This document shows positions 22,111 through 34,215 of a stretch of DNA of 64,000 bases, one piece after another; position 1 is the stretch's first letter, and every line of letters begins with the position of its first letter. The position numbers and the translations under genes are program-made. Location: NCBI GenBank assembly GCA_007570785.1, contig ML660777.1:9064734-9128733 (forward strand), read 5' to 3'. This DNA comes from Antilocapra americana (taxonomy: Eukaryota; Chordata; Mammalia; Artiodactyla; Antilocapridae). The notes beneath the pieces were generated by a model. That model searched no databases. It was given only the letters and a program-made list of their open reading frames with translations, and was not told the origin of the DNA.

Positions 22111-24509
22111 AAAAAATAAATAAATAGCTTGGGTTCTGAAAGCAAAGATGAACTCCAACAAAAATCATAATTTTGCCAGACTCAATAAAAACTAAATTGA
22201 TACACTAAGAAACCACTTACAAGGAAGTAAACACATATTTGCTATTAAATTCTATGAGACTAGGCAACCACACAAATATAATTCTTATTCTGTTAATTAT
22301 TGACCCAAAAAAAAAATTAATGCCAAATAGTTAGACCTGGCACTCAAGAAGAAGAAAAGGGACTACAGATTAGGAAAACCTAGCAATTTTCCCATAAAGA
22401 AGATGACTTTTGAGGAGAAGATCGTATGTGGATAGTTGACGCACAAGACTACTTGGGCACGTAACATGGCTGCCAGTGAGGATGACTAGATTTTGTGGAC
22501 TCTGCCTGGCTCTGGGTCAAGATTACCAAGACTACTTACTCAATTTGGTTCAACTTTACTAGGATTGACGGGTCTCCTGTGAATTCGGCATCCTATTAGA
22601 TGCTGTGATTGTCACAAAAGCACTCTAAAACATGGCCCCTGATCTCCAAGACCTTTCAATCTGATTGTGGAGGCAAGATAACACACGAACAAGTTGAAAA
22701 CAAGACAAAAGAATAAACAGATTAAGTGCACTTATGAGAGGTTCAGAGAAGAGCCGTAATAGAAGGCCAGTGAAGGATAAAATGCAGGGGCCAGAAGAGA
22801 GAGGAGAATGTTCATGCCCCAGAAAACATGTTGTGACTTGTAAATGTATCCTTGTAGCCTCCATCCCCTCTTTGATGTTGCATGAGAATCACAAATCCTA
22901 TAGGCCAGCCACTCTGACTATAAGTCAGTCCTATCTCTTAAACAATAGCTTTGTTTCAATCCACTTTTTAAAAACCATATCAAGGTTTCATCGTACCACT
23001 TTTCTCTGACAAAACCCTTACGTTTTCTAAATTCATGAAGCTGACATGTCAAGATGTTTTCCACTAAAGTCAGTTTATCCAAGCTGTGATGAAACTTTAA
23101 AGAAACCTTGTTTTAAACAGCTTTGAATCAGATACAAAGAACCAGTGTGGGCAAGGATCCAACAGGAGAGCATACTTTTCACATAGACTGCTCTGGAGAT
23201 CCTTGTCAACATCAGATTGCATCAAAAATTTCAAAGCGATTTAGATTATTCAGTCTTCTTTGATTGGAATTCAGGAGCAACTGGAATTCAGGGTGAGATC
23301 TGAACAGATAAGGCCGTTGTTTTTGAAGGAATACCAAGGCCTTAGAAGTGGTCAGAGATCACTCTGATGGAGAGGGGTTCAAATTACAGGAGGAATTTAA
23401 CCTAACACACACAGTGCACTGGCTCCACAGATAAACATAACACAGAGCCGTCATAGTAGATGGCTAAATAAAATTACAGTCCAACTCGCCACTGCAAGTT
23501 TTTCATTATGCTCTATGGGAACGAGACGTAAAGGAATTGGTGCCTTATTTTATAGGGAATTAATGGAATTGTCCAAGATATTTCTAGCACATGATGAAAT
23601 CTAACCTGGAGTGAGAATTTAAGCATTCCCCAGATGAAGATACCCCGTCTCACATTCTGTCCTTGTGTCAGGCAATAACACTGAACATAAAACGCACTCA
23701 AAGTGCACTTCAGATTCTTTGGTAGAATTTCTTTGACACCTGTTAAATTTTAAAGAGCTCTGTGAAAAAGCATTTTCTTAACTATTCAACTGGCTCTTGG
23801 TTCATTTATGTGCATAGAAATGCTCTGAAAGCTTGAAATTGAAAGTATTCTACTTACTAACATTTTTCCTCCAGTGTGCATTCTCACTCTTCCCTGATAT
23901 GGGCCTGCTCACAAGTGGATAGCCTTATTTGAAATGTTTATGGGCCAGAATCATGCAGATTTGATACTGCTGTCCTGAACTTTACTGTCAATTATTTTGA
24001 TGAGCAAATATGATTGAACCACTGTGTGCTTTCATGATAAATTTCATCCAAAATCCATGATAATTTAAGCCCCCATTCTGAATAGATGAAACTAAAGCTT
24101 AGCACTATGTCTCATTTATATGACTGAAATTGACTGAAGCCAGATCTCCATCAGCTCTGTTATTTCACCCACTGTCACCATCTGATGTGAACTGCTGAAT
24201 GGACAATCATGTAGACATAACATGTTGATAAAATCCAAGAATCAAATCAACCATGCCTTACAAAGGTTGATGGCCACAGAGAGATACTTACATCCACACC
24301 CAACAATATACAGTTCTCCCCAGTGAGCCACGTTCTTCAGTCTTCAGTGTCATTGTAAAAATTGTCTTTTGCTGAAACTTCCTTCTCTTCCTCACCTGGC
24401 TAGTCCCTTAGACACCACAGCCTCCGGAATGTCTTCTCTGATTGGGAGGTGCAGAGATCAAGCTCCCTAATACTTTCCTTGCCACTGCACACCTTAAGCA
24501 AACACTCCC
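22111..24509. other. Single-copy stretch
   Basis: About 2.4 kb without a repeat I can name. Open frames of 79-91 codons near 22625-23009 overlap on both strands and show no domain. Confidence 0.5.
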
Positions 24510-24730
24510 AAGGACTCAGGCAACTTGAATTCAAGTCTTGTCTTTGCTAATTTGCACATTTGTTAATTGTGTGGCCCTATGCAAGCTTTCCCAATTTTAG
24601 TTTCCTCCTATGTAAAATTGAGATAATGACAGTGTTTGCCTCATTTGCCTAATGTGAGAATTAAAGGAAGGATGCTTATAAAAATAGTAGAGAGAAGGTT
24701 GGCACAAAGCAACATTCAATAGAGATTAGC
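24510..24730 (+). repeat. MIR SINE
   Basis: cttgaattcaagtcttgtct, aattgtgtggccctatgcaa, tttcctcctatgtaaaattg, cctaatgtgagaattaaagg and attcaatagagatt in MIR order. Confidence 0.78.
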
Positions 24731-25329
24731 CCATGGATATTCAGTCAGATCTACTTTTTTTCCTTTAATACATTTAAGCTATTTATTTAAGCTAGGGCAT
24801 TCTTGTTGATATTTTGCAATGTTATGTTATATATTAGTAATACATTTTTCAGGAATTCATACAATCTCAATATGTAATCCAAATTCACTTGTTAAATTGT
24901 TGAAAATGATTTTATAATGAATGAGGCCAAATTAGTATTCAGGAGAAGCCCATCTTCAATTTTATGAAGAAAATGAGTGAGGTTTTGGGGCACAGAAAGC
25001 AAATTTTTCCCCACAGAAATACATCAGTTCTATAATCTAAGTTTCTTGGATCTAGCTGTAAATAACTGTACCTTTCATGAACAAAAAGAATGATAGCATT
25101 ATTTCTAGATACTTAAGTATATTTCAGTAGGGAAAAAAATGGTGAACATGATAAACTATGATTAATAACCATTGAAAGTGTTTTTTTTTAAATTATGGAC
25201 TACAAATGTTATTTATCCTTCTCTGTTGTGTTGGTGTTTCTTACAGCCTGTTTGTTTATTTTAAGATAAAACGCAAGAAATAATGATAAAGGAAAATTCA
25301 GAATTTTCTTGCTAGAAGAACTTTAGTAT
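24731..25329. other. Single-copy AT-rich stretch
   Basis: No assignment possible by eye. Confidence 0.45.
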
Positions 25330-25990
25330 CCAGGAATCTGAATATCTTTCTGAAAATGGCCAATAAAGTGCTAAGTCAGAAGACTTTAAAAGATAATAAA
25401 AAATACAAACAAATTATATTGAGATTATTAAATTCCAAGGACAAAGAAAAAACCCAAAAATCTTCCTGGAAGAAAAAAAAAATGGGTTACCTAAAAAACA
25501 AAAATCAGTTTGCCATCATATTTCATATCAATGATGAAGGACTAAAGGATAATAGAGAAATGCTTTCAAAAAGCTAAGAAAATTATCTTGATCCTAGAAT
25601 TTCATAACCTGATAAAATATCAATCCAATATGAGGGGAAAAAAAGATACTACTATGCACATAGTGATTTATAAAGTTTATCACCCAGGCATCTCTTTGGG
25701 AAAAAAAATAAATGACAAAAAAGGAATCTAAAACAAAAGAATTTTCACAAAGTATATCATGTTACAAGGAGATGAGATTAAAAGCCCACTAGCAATTATA
25801 CTTAAGTCTAAATCATATTTGATAATGTGGCTGTGAGGCTCAGTATATTGATAGCTATAAGGAAATTTCATAAGAAATAGAAGAAGAGTATTTTAAAAAT
25901 TAGCAAATCAAGAAAATCCCAAATGGTCTAGTCAAAATAAACAAAGCTGGGGAAGGAAGGGAAAATAAAAGTATGTTACTAGTCTTGTCA
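25330..25990 (+). repeat. Old L1M LINE fragment
   Basis: A-rich, strand-biased sequence with ttgatcctagaatttcataa, cctgataaaatatcaatcca and tatgaggggaaaaaaagata, as in L1M/HAL1 3' untranslated regions. The lysine-rich 73-codon frame at 25356-25577 is a by-product of this A-richness. Confidence 0.5.
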
Positions 25991-26089
25991 TGTTCAGGGG
26001 GAGAAGGAAGCTATAGATCCAGATTAATTCTCAGTGTTAGTTAAAGTATATAAACCTAGCTATATTTATTAAAATGGTAAGGATAGGTT

Positions 26090-26290
26090 ATTGTTATTTA
26101 GTTCCTAAGTCATGTCCAGCTTTTCTGCAACCCCATAGACTGTAGCCAGCCAGACTCCTCTGTCCATGGGATTTCCCAGGCAAGAATACTGGAGCAGGTT
26201 GCCATTTCCTTCTCCAAAGAATCTTCCTGACCCAGGGATTGAACCTGCATTGGCTGGTGGATTCTTTACTGCTGAGCCACGAGTGAAGGC
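26090..26290 (-). repeat. Bov-tA SINE
   Basis: Reverse complement copy: tttctgcaaccccatagact, tctgtccatgggatttccca, gacccagggattgaacctgc and tactgctgagccacgagtga. It separates two L1M-like blocks. Confidence 0.88.
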
Positions 26291-26379
26291 AAGGGTAAGT
26301 AGCTTAGATTTAATGTGAGTTTTCAGCTAAGGATGTGAACATGTGAGGTTTGACTCAGTGGGGGTCATCACTGGATATC

Positions 26380-26849
26380 ATATACCACAAGGAGATGCTG
26401 TCAAAATAATAATACATGCTTCCTGACCCAGCAAGTCTATTTCCAGGAACTTAGCTACAGAATCCTTACACCTGGGCACAAAGATATGTGTATATTTAAC
26501 ATCTGGAGCACAATCCACATTTTCTTCTAAGGGAAATTGGTTTATAAAATGTATACTCCTCAGCATGGAATATTACATTACCATTTAGAAGACTGAAGTA
26601 GATTTATTAACACAGACATGGAAAGCTATATTACATGAAAAATGTGCTGAAGATAATAATATGTATGATGTTATCTCAGTTTAGGAAACTTAAAAACTCA
26701 TTAGGTGTGTATTTTACACACTTAGGCTTATAATGCACAGAAAAGGTGTTGCAGCCAAAAGTAGGGGAGATTCATAGCAAAGAAGGATATTTAAATTTTA
26801 CTACATAAAACTTTATATTCTAGATATTTTCTACAGTAACCATGTATTA
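26380..26849 (+). repeat. L1M LINE 3' part, interrupted by Tigger1
   Basis: ttcctgacccagcaagtcta, aggaacttagctacagaatc, cagcatggaatattacatta and ttttctacagtaaccatgta follow an L1M 3' region. The terminal segment resumes at 27337 after the Tigger1 insertion. Confidence 0.6.
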
Positions 26850-27336
26850 TAAGCATATCTCAGAGATACTGCAGGTTCAGTTCCAGACCACTGCAATAAA
26901 GTAAATATCTCAGTTAAGTGAGTCACATGAATTTTAGGGTTTCCTAACGCATATGTAAGCTATGTTTACACTATACTATAGTCTATCAAGTGTCCAGCAG
27001 CATAATATCTAAAAGAAGTAAGGTACATAACTCAACTAAAAATACTTTATTGCTAAAAAATGCTAACCATCACCTGAGCCTTCAGGAAGTTGTCATAGCA
27101 ACATGAAGGAGCACTGATCACAGATTACTAGAGCAAACATAATAATAATTGAAAATTTTGAAATATTGCAAGAATTACCAAACTTACCAAACAGGGACAC
27201 AAGTGAGCAAATGCTGTTGGAAAAGTAGTGCCAATAAACTTGCTCAACACAGAGTTGCCACAAACGTTCAATTTGTAAAAAATGCAATATCTGTGAAGGG
27301 CAATAAAGAGAAGTACAATGCAAGAAGGTGCACCGG
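26850..27336. mobile_element. Tigger1 deletion derivative (TcMar-Tigger)
   Basis: Left end catatctcagagatactgca followed by gttccagaccactgcaataa, then acactatactatagtctatc and aaatactttattgctaaaaa. The right end has tttgaaatattgcaagaatt, agcaaatgctgttggaaaag and gcaataaagagaagtacaat, the inverted terminal repeat. The element is 487 bp where full Tigger1 is about 2.4 kb (known), so nearly all of the transposase is deleted. TA dinucleotides flank it at 26848-26849 and 27337-27338. It relied on transposase made elsewhere and is long dead. Confidence 0.9.
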
Positions 27337-27375
27337 TACTTCTGTAATTCTTTAAACAAACAAAACAAGAAGAAT
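27337..27375 (+). repeat. L1M tail resumed after Tigger1
   Basis: tacttctgtaattctt joins the catgtatta at 26841-26849 to restore the usual L1M terminal catgtattacttttataat-like string, followed by an A-rich tail. Confidence 0.6.
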
Positions 27376-28164
27376 GAATGTATAGTGCACTTTATGGATG
27401 CAAACTATTGTATTTTACAGTTTAAAGATTATAAAACCAGCCTGTTTTGGGGAGAGTGGAGAGATGGAATTTTATGTGACATTATCAGCATGCAGTAAAA
27501 CTCAGCTGTTGGAAGGAAGGGAGAGAGAAAGAAAAGAGGAAACGAAGGGGCAGGTAATGGAACTAGCAAGTACCCGAGATAGACAAATACCACCTCACTC
27601 AAAACAAAATGGCCTCTTTCAAACCATGACATGACTTAAATTTGTCTTAGGCTTATATTCGGTGAAATGTGGTATTTATCTCTGAATAGAGTAAGGGTCT
27701 CTTCAACTAAACCTTACATCTGGACACAACAGCTAAAAATTGCTAAAGAGAGAGGGAAGCAGATACAGACTGTCAGGGCAGCAATTATTTTACCTTTGGG
27801 AACTGAAACTATTTTTGCTCAAAAAGAAAGTTTGCAGAGACAGCATTTTCACATTTGGCTTCACAATGCTACACACAGAAATGGCTCGCTATGGAAAACA
27901 TAGAACAAAGTGGATGCATATCAATTATCCTGGAAAAACGACCCAAAGACAACAATAGCCAATCTGTTTATCAGTCTCTCTCTCCACATTTATTGAATTT
28001 CTATTTTTTGACTAGATATAGAGGATAAAAAATCGGAAAGAACATCATCAAAGCCCTCAGAGAGCTGATAGAAGGGTGAAAGACATCCTAGATATTTAAC
28101 TATAAAACTATTTGGAAAGTTCTGTAACAGAAGTAAACAAAAGTACATCCTTACATGGCTACTT
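27376..28164. other. Single-copy stretch
   Basis: Three overlapping plus-strand frames of 72-78 codons occur at 27398-27958, but they have no recognisable domain and poor starts. Confidence 0.5.
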
Positions 28165-28290
28165 TGGGGGCTAGGCAGTTTTGAGTGAGTTGCTTAATTT
28201 ATTTATGCCTCAGTCTCCTCATTCATAAAATAGATATAATAATAATTGTACCATGTTAACACTTGGTAACAGTCTTCCAGGGACTAAATG
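28165..28290 (+). repeat. MIR SINE fragment
   Basis: gtgagttgcttaatttattt, atgcctcagtctcctcattc, ataaaatagatataataata and cagggactaaatgagga. Confidence 0.7.
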
Positions 28291-28291
28291 A

Positions 28292-28501
28292 GGATGTGTG
28301 TTAGTCTTTCAATTGTGTACAACTATTTGCGACCCTATGGACTGTAGCCCGCCAGGCTCTTCTGTCCATGGGATTCTCCAGGCAATAATACTGGAGTGGA
28401 TTGCCATTTCTTTCTCCAGGGGATCTTCCCAACCCAGGGATCAAACACAGGTCTCCTGCACTGCAGGCAGACTCTACCACTGAGCCACCAAGGAAGCTCC
28501 T
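28292..28501 (-). repeat. Bov-tA SINE
   Basis: ctgtagcccgccaggctctt, aggggatcttcccaaccca, ggtctcctgcactgcaggca and tgagccaccaaggaagctcc. It interrupts two MIR blocks. Confidence 0.9.
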
Positions 28502-28589
28502 AAGTGAGGATAATATACAGAAATCCACACACAAAGTAAGTTGTCAGTAAAAGTTAGCTACTGTTATGGAGGCGGGGGAGGGACAGGGT

Positions 28590-28805
28590 AAGTACTCTGG
28601 ACTCAGGCTGCCTGAGTTTGAAATTTTATTGTGGAAATCTACAAGTTACTATGTTGAGTTGGTTTTCTCATGCAAAATCAGTGGATGATAAAAGTACCTA
28701 TGTCAGAGGCTTCTGTGCAGATTCAATGTGATCATCCATGAGAACTTAGATCAGAGACTGACATCTAAGAATTCCATTTAAGTTAGTCATTATCACTATC
28801 AAAAT
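28590..28805 (+). repeat. MIR SINE
   Basis: actctggactcaggctgcct, gagtttgaaattttattgtg, ttttctcatgcaaaatcagt and tcaatgtgatcatccatgag. Confidence 0.7.
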
Positions 28806-28839
28806 ACTCTAAAAGAAAAAAGGAAATAAGAAACCCTTC

Positions 28840-29530
28840 TTCAGAGTGACAGAGAATGTTCTGAAGAGGAGGTGGCAGCAGGAGGGCTGGTCTTGAATAA
28901 TTAGCAGGAGTGCTCCAAGCAGGGAAGGTGAAGGAGGGACCAAGAAAACAGCATGAGCAAAGGCAGAGAGAATTTAATCATGACGATAATGAGAACAATA
29001 GTCCTCATCCATCACATTCAGAGAAAACGGGTGAAAATGTCCTATAGGCTCTAGGAAATATGAATGGGCGTTCAGCTGAGAAATTATAAGCCAGAGAAAT
29101 TCATCAGTGCGTATGGGGTCATTGAGAACAACAGAGCAGAGTAAGGGTGTGCGGTGTGAGCAAACCGTAAATATATCCCCTGGAAAAACAACATCAAAAG
29201 GTGGGAGGAACCAGCAAAGGAAGCCTAAGAAGAGAGCTTAGAGAGGCAAGAGCCGATGAAATAAAAGCGCCTGAGAAGGGAAAGAGTTTCAATAAGGAGT
29301 GGCTGGTCAACCGTGTCAAATGTTGCATAAATGTCAAGTAGGGTGACAAGGAAGAGTGAGGCCATTGAACTGGGCCGGTTGGGAGGACAGTGGTGAGAGA
29401 GCAGTTTTAATTGCATGGTGGTGGTGGAAGCCAGCCTGTAATGGGTTGAAGAATTAATGAGATGTGAAGACACTAAGTATTGACTAAGTACAGACCTCTT
29501 TCAAGAAGTCCAGCGATTTAAAAAGAGAGA
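28840..29530 (-). mobile_element. L2 LINE fragment with RT motif A
   Basis: Minus-strand L2. An 82-codon open stretch (29473-29225) contains LLDIYATFDTVDQPLLIETLSLL, the L2/CR1-group RT motif A with the catalytic aspartate retained. The plus strand shows the familiar antisense string gcatgagcaaaggcagagag and tcaaatgttgcataaatgtc. No continuous ORF; an ancient relic of the enzyme that mobilised MIR. Confidence 0.75.
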
Positions 29531-29867
29531 AACCAGTCTCATAGAAACTGGAAGGCATTAATTTTTAAATGTCCAAATAAGTAAAATTCACTTTTGTTAA
29601 AAAAAAAAAATTCAAAAGTAAACTTCCCAAGATAGCCAGAAAACTACAAAGTAAAAATAACAAAGAAAAAAAGAACTCAATACTTTGCTAAACTGGGATT
29701 AGGGGATTAGAGTAGGAGTGGGGGTGGGGCAGAAAGGTGGAAAACACAGACAATTTTAAACAACTGGGACATTAAGATTCCAAAGAACGGGAAAGAGAGG
29801 AGAGTAACAACAACCTTGGGGATATGTTGAAAGAGTAAGAGGTAAGCTTAAAATGTCCTTAAAGAAA

Positions 29868-29999
29868 GTGATCAAAACAAAAAAGGACTCCTCTCTAGCC
29901 CCAAACAGCGCTAAATAGTCTTCAATTCTCAGTCTGGTGACCAAAAAGGACTCCTCTCTAGCCCCAAACAGTGCTAAATAGTCTTCAGTTCTCAGTCTG
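29868..29999. repeat. Recent two-copy tandem duplication (63-69 bp)
   Basis: Copy 1 is 29868-29936 and copy 2 is 29937-29999. Both begin gtga and contain aggactcctctctagcccc and agtcttca.ttctcagtctg. Over the shared 60 bases there are only two transitions (cagcgct/cagtgct, a CpG decay, and caatt/cagtt); copy 1 also has about 6 extra A-rich bases. Bov-tA sequence begins at the right edge. Confidence 0.92.
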
Positions 30000-30222
30000 G
30001 TGTGTGCATGCATGCTTAGTGGCTCAGTAATGTCCAACTCTTTGCAACCCCATGGACTGCAGCCCGTCGAGCTCTTCTATCCATGGAATTTTCCAGACAA
30101 GAATACTGGAGTGGGTTGCTATTTCCTACTCCAGGGTATCTTCCTGACCCATGGATTGAAACCATGTTTCTTGCATCTTCTATTTTTGCAGGCGATTCTT
30201 GAACTTTGGGCCACCTGGGCAA
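30000..30222 (-). repeat. Bov-tA SINE
   Basis: gcaaccccatggactgcagc, caagaatactggagtgggtt and gtatcttcctgacccatgga; the tRNA head is diverged (gggccacctgggcaaatgg). It directly abuts the tandem duplication. Confidence 0.87.
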
Positions 30223-30499
30223 ATGGCTAAACATGAAGGCCCATGATGGTGGCCACAGAGATTTTTCTCTGACCAGAGTCAGGGTCCCCTTTAACTCTAG
30301 GTCCTGTCTCGGAATATTTGACATCTAAGGCAGTGTGCCATAAAGTAAACTTTTTTGGTCACAAATAAACATGAGAAATTTGAGAGAAATATAAGAAAAG
30401 ACTACCAGGCAATATGAATGATTGGATTTTGAAATCAAAGAGAATTTTGAATTTTTTTTTCCTGGAATATCTAGAAAAAGGTGCCTTGAAATATTTCAG

Positions 30500-30645
30500 T
30501 CAGCTCTTGGATCACAGGCCAAATGTTTTTAGAAAATGTGATCAGTCGCTTTGCTCTGTGGTTCCCAGTTTCCACATCTGTACGAGAAGGAAGATTAGAT
30601 TAGTTTTAAGCCCCTCCAACTCTGAACATTATGAAATTTCATGAT
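30500..30645 (+). repeat. MIR3-like fragment
   Basis: tggttcccagtttccacatc, tgtacgagaaggaagattag, attagttttaagcccctcca and actctgaacattatgaaatt follow the MIR3 3' half. Confidence 0.55.
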
Positions 30646-31685
30646 TCTCTCCTTTGCATTTCCTTCATTTTCACAGGAATACATGTTCCTAGCAAAAGGC
30701 TGATGCCCTATCTTCCTAACCATATTGTTAGCCCCAATTTTGTTTTGGTTTCCTTCTTTTGTCTAAAAGGAGTTAGAAAATGTGCTAAAAGATAAGACAG
30801 TTTTAGGACACCCTGGGTGAGGCCAGTTCTTATCCAACCACAAGGCTTTTATGTGGAAAACACCCCTTAACTAGGCTGAGCCCACTGGTTTGAAATAAAC
30901 ATTTTGAAACATTCAGTAAAGAAGAACTGGTTCTTACATGAAGAAATTTATGCCTACACCCCAGCGCAATAGTGAATTCCTTCCCAAAACATTTTGCTTG
31001 GTGTTAGGTAAACATAATATAAGTAGGTCCATCAAAGAGAATTGCTAATTTTCTCCTAACCTGTGACTTGGGGGGAGAAAAAAAGGGGACGGGAACTATT
31101 AGAATGGAACACAGAGGTGAGGGAGGAAGGGCCAGTTTACATGCAACAACCAAATGTAGCTTTTGTAACTCAGAGACTCTTGGAAATTATTTTTATACCT
31201 GGTTTCTATTTCTGTTTCTATTCTGGTTACTAAGTGGACAGATGATGTCTCAAAGTCTCTTTGAGTGCCTTTTTCTTTGTGTGTGTGAGTATGTGTGTCA
31301 GAATACACTTTGCATTTTGAGGTAAATGTGGACAAAACTCATATCTAAGTCAAGATAACATTTAAATTGTGAATATAGAATTTTCAAAGATGAGAACATT
31401 TTATTTTTAGTACCTTTTATTTTAGTCTATTCTCACTGTACTCTATTCTGCTAATTTATTTCATAGAAAAAGAACTAAAAACTTGGTTTTTAATCAACTT
31501 CAAGGCAAAGAAGTAGAAGGTCTTATCTAGGAACACACGATTTGACAAATTATATCTCCATGTTTATAGAATGACTGATACATAAATAGACTCCACAGGA
31601 GAACCAGTGTCTCCAACCAGAGGAGTGAGATGAATCTTGCAGGTTACAAAGGGTCTGGCAGGGTTTGCCATGATTCTGCTGCCCT
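30646..31685. other. Single-copy stretch
   Basis: No repeat family or gene recognised. A short TG-rich run lies near 31279-31298. Confidence 0.5.
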
Positions 31686-31915
31686 TTATGTGCTTCCCAG
31701 GTGACTCAGTGGTGAAGAATCTACCTACCAATGCAGGAGACATAGGAGACCTGGGTTCAATTCCTGGGAAGGGAAGGTCCTCTGGAGGAGGGCATGGCAA
31801 CCCACAGCAGTATTCTCGCCTGGAGAATCCCATGGACAGAGGAGCCTGGTGGGATACAAGTCCACAGGATCACAAAGAGTCAGAGACAACTGAAGTGACT
31901 TAGCACGCACGCATG
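31686..31915 (+). repeat. Bov-tA SINE (left arm of inverted pair)
   Basis: gcttcccaggtgactcagtg, gacctgggttcaattcctgg, agcagtattctcgcctggag and ggatcacaaagagtcagaga; a short internal duplication (gagacataggagacct) is present. Confidence 0.88.
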
Positions 31916-31917
31916 CA

Positions 31918-32039
31918 TGTATGTGAAAGTTCCTCAGTCATGTCCAACTCTTTATAACCCCATGGACCACCAGGCAACTCCATCCATGGGATTTTTCAGG
32001 CAAGAATACTGGAATGGATTTCCATTTCCTTCTCCAGGT
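31918..32039 (-). repeat. Bov-tA SINE fragment (right arm of inverted pair)
   Basis: Opposite orientation: gtcatgtccaactctttata, accccatggaccaccaggca and ggcaagaatactggaatgga; it lacks the tRNA head. Only a few bases separate it from the preceding copy. Confidence 0.82.
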
Positions 32040-34137
32040 GTGCTGCCTTTTAAAGCACCTGAGATCCTCAGAGATCACCACAGTCCATGACTAAAGTTTT
32101 CTGGTCATCCTATCAGCCTGCGTGCTTTGAAGGAAAGGCTCCCAGCTATAAGATAGAGTTTCCTCTGTAGAGCTGGCTCTTTTCAAACCATTTGAACTAC
32201 TCTGTCTGTGACTACCCTTTCAGAAAGCCCATGTTTAACAAGCACTGAAAATAAACAAACCAAAAAACCCACCAACCTGGAAACAGACCATGCTCTAACA
32301 CTAACCTGCAGAATTTTAAACTCTGGCCAAGATTCTGGTGTTTTCCTCTGACTTGTCAGGAGACTGTAAAACACCAGCAAAACCTCTTAGTGACTTAGTT
32401 TACCTCCTTGTGAAACATTTGCCCAGTCCTTAAGGTTGTAAAAGAAAATCTGCTCAGAGTATTATAAACTTCCATATTTGCATAATCTTTTCTCTAGCAT
32501 TTAAAGTTTGTTGAGCTAATCCAGAAGGGGACACGCAGCAAAATCAGAATTCAAATGAACCCAGTGGAAATGAGATACTGTTATTGTGTTATGAATGAGG
32601 CTGTACCAAACTGAATTATCTTGGTGAAGAAGAGCAGCCCACACACCCCTCTGTGAGATGATACAGTTACTGGTGGGAGTTTTTGTTTGTTATCCCTGTT
32701 GAGTGACTCCTTAACAGAACACACGTGGGAGACCAACATGAGACAAAGCAGGTTTGGGCCATAATTTTTCTTATATTCTAATTGGGGGAAATAGTTTGAA
32801 CCCAAAAGGATGCATTGAGTGCAAACACAAACCTGGAGCAGGGCCCATTGGACGTGCATCTCAGGAGCTATCAATCTACAACCTTCAGTTTGTAAATATG
32901 CAGGAGACTGAGCCAATTGGAAAAAAAAAAATAATTTTAAACATCTGTGGTATTCTTTCTGTTCCAGATTAATTACACTGCTTATTTGCTGACGCTGACC
33001 AGAATTTTCAATCTTCTGATGTTATGCTAGGAATGCCACAAGTATTTTTCTATGTGTTTATCACTCATGTCTCATGAAACTTTATCTCTGCCACAGTCTG
33101 TCTTTTATCATATATTTTAGGTCCCAATTTTGTTCTTTGGCTCACCCACCCTCGGCTTCTTGGTTTTCCTTTAATACTGAGAAATAGGCAACTCTTTTTT
33201 CCATGCAGTATTTATTATAACTTTGAAGAGACACCTTGTTAATACACAGTCCCACACACATACACATCATTCAATCAAAACGATGATATAAATGAAAATC
33301 TAAATATGCTGTTTAATCATTTGGAGAGGTTGATAATTATTTTCAATCAGGTAGGATTGCTCTGCCAGTTCAAAGAATTATTAATGAGAGCCAAAATTTG
33401 TTAATAGATTGTATGCAACTCTTTTCTGTGTGGGGGGTAAGAGATTAGGAAGGTCGTTCTAGAAATTGTTATTCAGCCTTCATAGCTGTGAAGCCCATAC
33501 ACTGAGTCAGTCAAGAGTCCAACTGCTAAAATCTCCATCCTACAATCTATGAAGGTACATTTCCTGAGCTGAATCCTTGTAGTTTTAAATATAGAAGAAT
33601 CACAAAGGTTTATTTTTTTCCCTAAAATAGCCCAATTTGGACATGAAAATGGGCAAGTCCTTTGCAACATTAAACTATCATAATCCTCATCTCCAAGTCC
33701 AGTCTGCCTTGAGAGTTAATCTCCCTCCTCTTGCCCCTCCCCAATAACCAATTTCCCGTGAGTGCGTGACTTTTGTGACCCTATGGTGAGCAAAGAGCTC
33801 CTGTTTGGGAAACTCAAACTCACTTCCTCATTCTAGCCCCAAGAGCCTCTCCTCAGACCCTCGTCTGTCCCCCTGATCTTGTCCTCTGTGCCAAACACTT
33901 GAGGTCTTCGCTAGCACTGGGTTTCTTTTTACCCTGGCTGCAATCTACTTAATTTCCTGGAGTTTTCTCTCTTCTGGCTGGGGCACAGTCTATGCAGCAG
34001 CTCACTTCCTTCCTCCTCCTAATGATAAGCCCATAAGCCATTTTTGTTTTGTGGGTTTTACTGAGAATCACCAAGGAAAAAAGAGAACATAACCAGAGAA
34101 CCTACGTGGAAGAGATGTGACTATACAAGAACTCTTA
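32040..34137. other. Single-copy stretch
   Basis: About 2.1 kb without recognisable repeats. The 111-codon minus-strand frame at 32916-32581 has no family resemblance. Confidence 0.5.
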
Positions 34138-34215
34138 AATAATCACTTGATTCAACAATAACCACTTATTGGTCGCATCCTACATGTTGAGCACTGCCCT
34201 CTAGAATCTAATAGT
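34138..34215 (-). repeat. L2-like fragment
   Basis: tgattcaacaataaccactt and tacatgttgagcactgccct resemble the L2 reverse complement; short and weak. Confidence 0.4.

Noticed and set aside
25356..25577. Lysine-rich 73-codon frame
   Set aside because: Caused by A-rich old L1M 3' sequence.
29225..29473. 82-codon minus-strand frame resembling a host protein
   Set aside because: The LLDIYATFDTVD motif identifies it as an L2 RT scrap.
29756..30037. Minus-strand frame with an internally repeated peptide (YLALFGAREES twice)
   Set aside because: The repetition comes from the recent DNA tandem duplication, and the start codon lies in a SINE.
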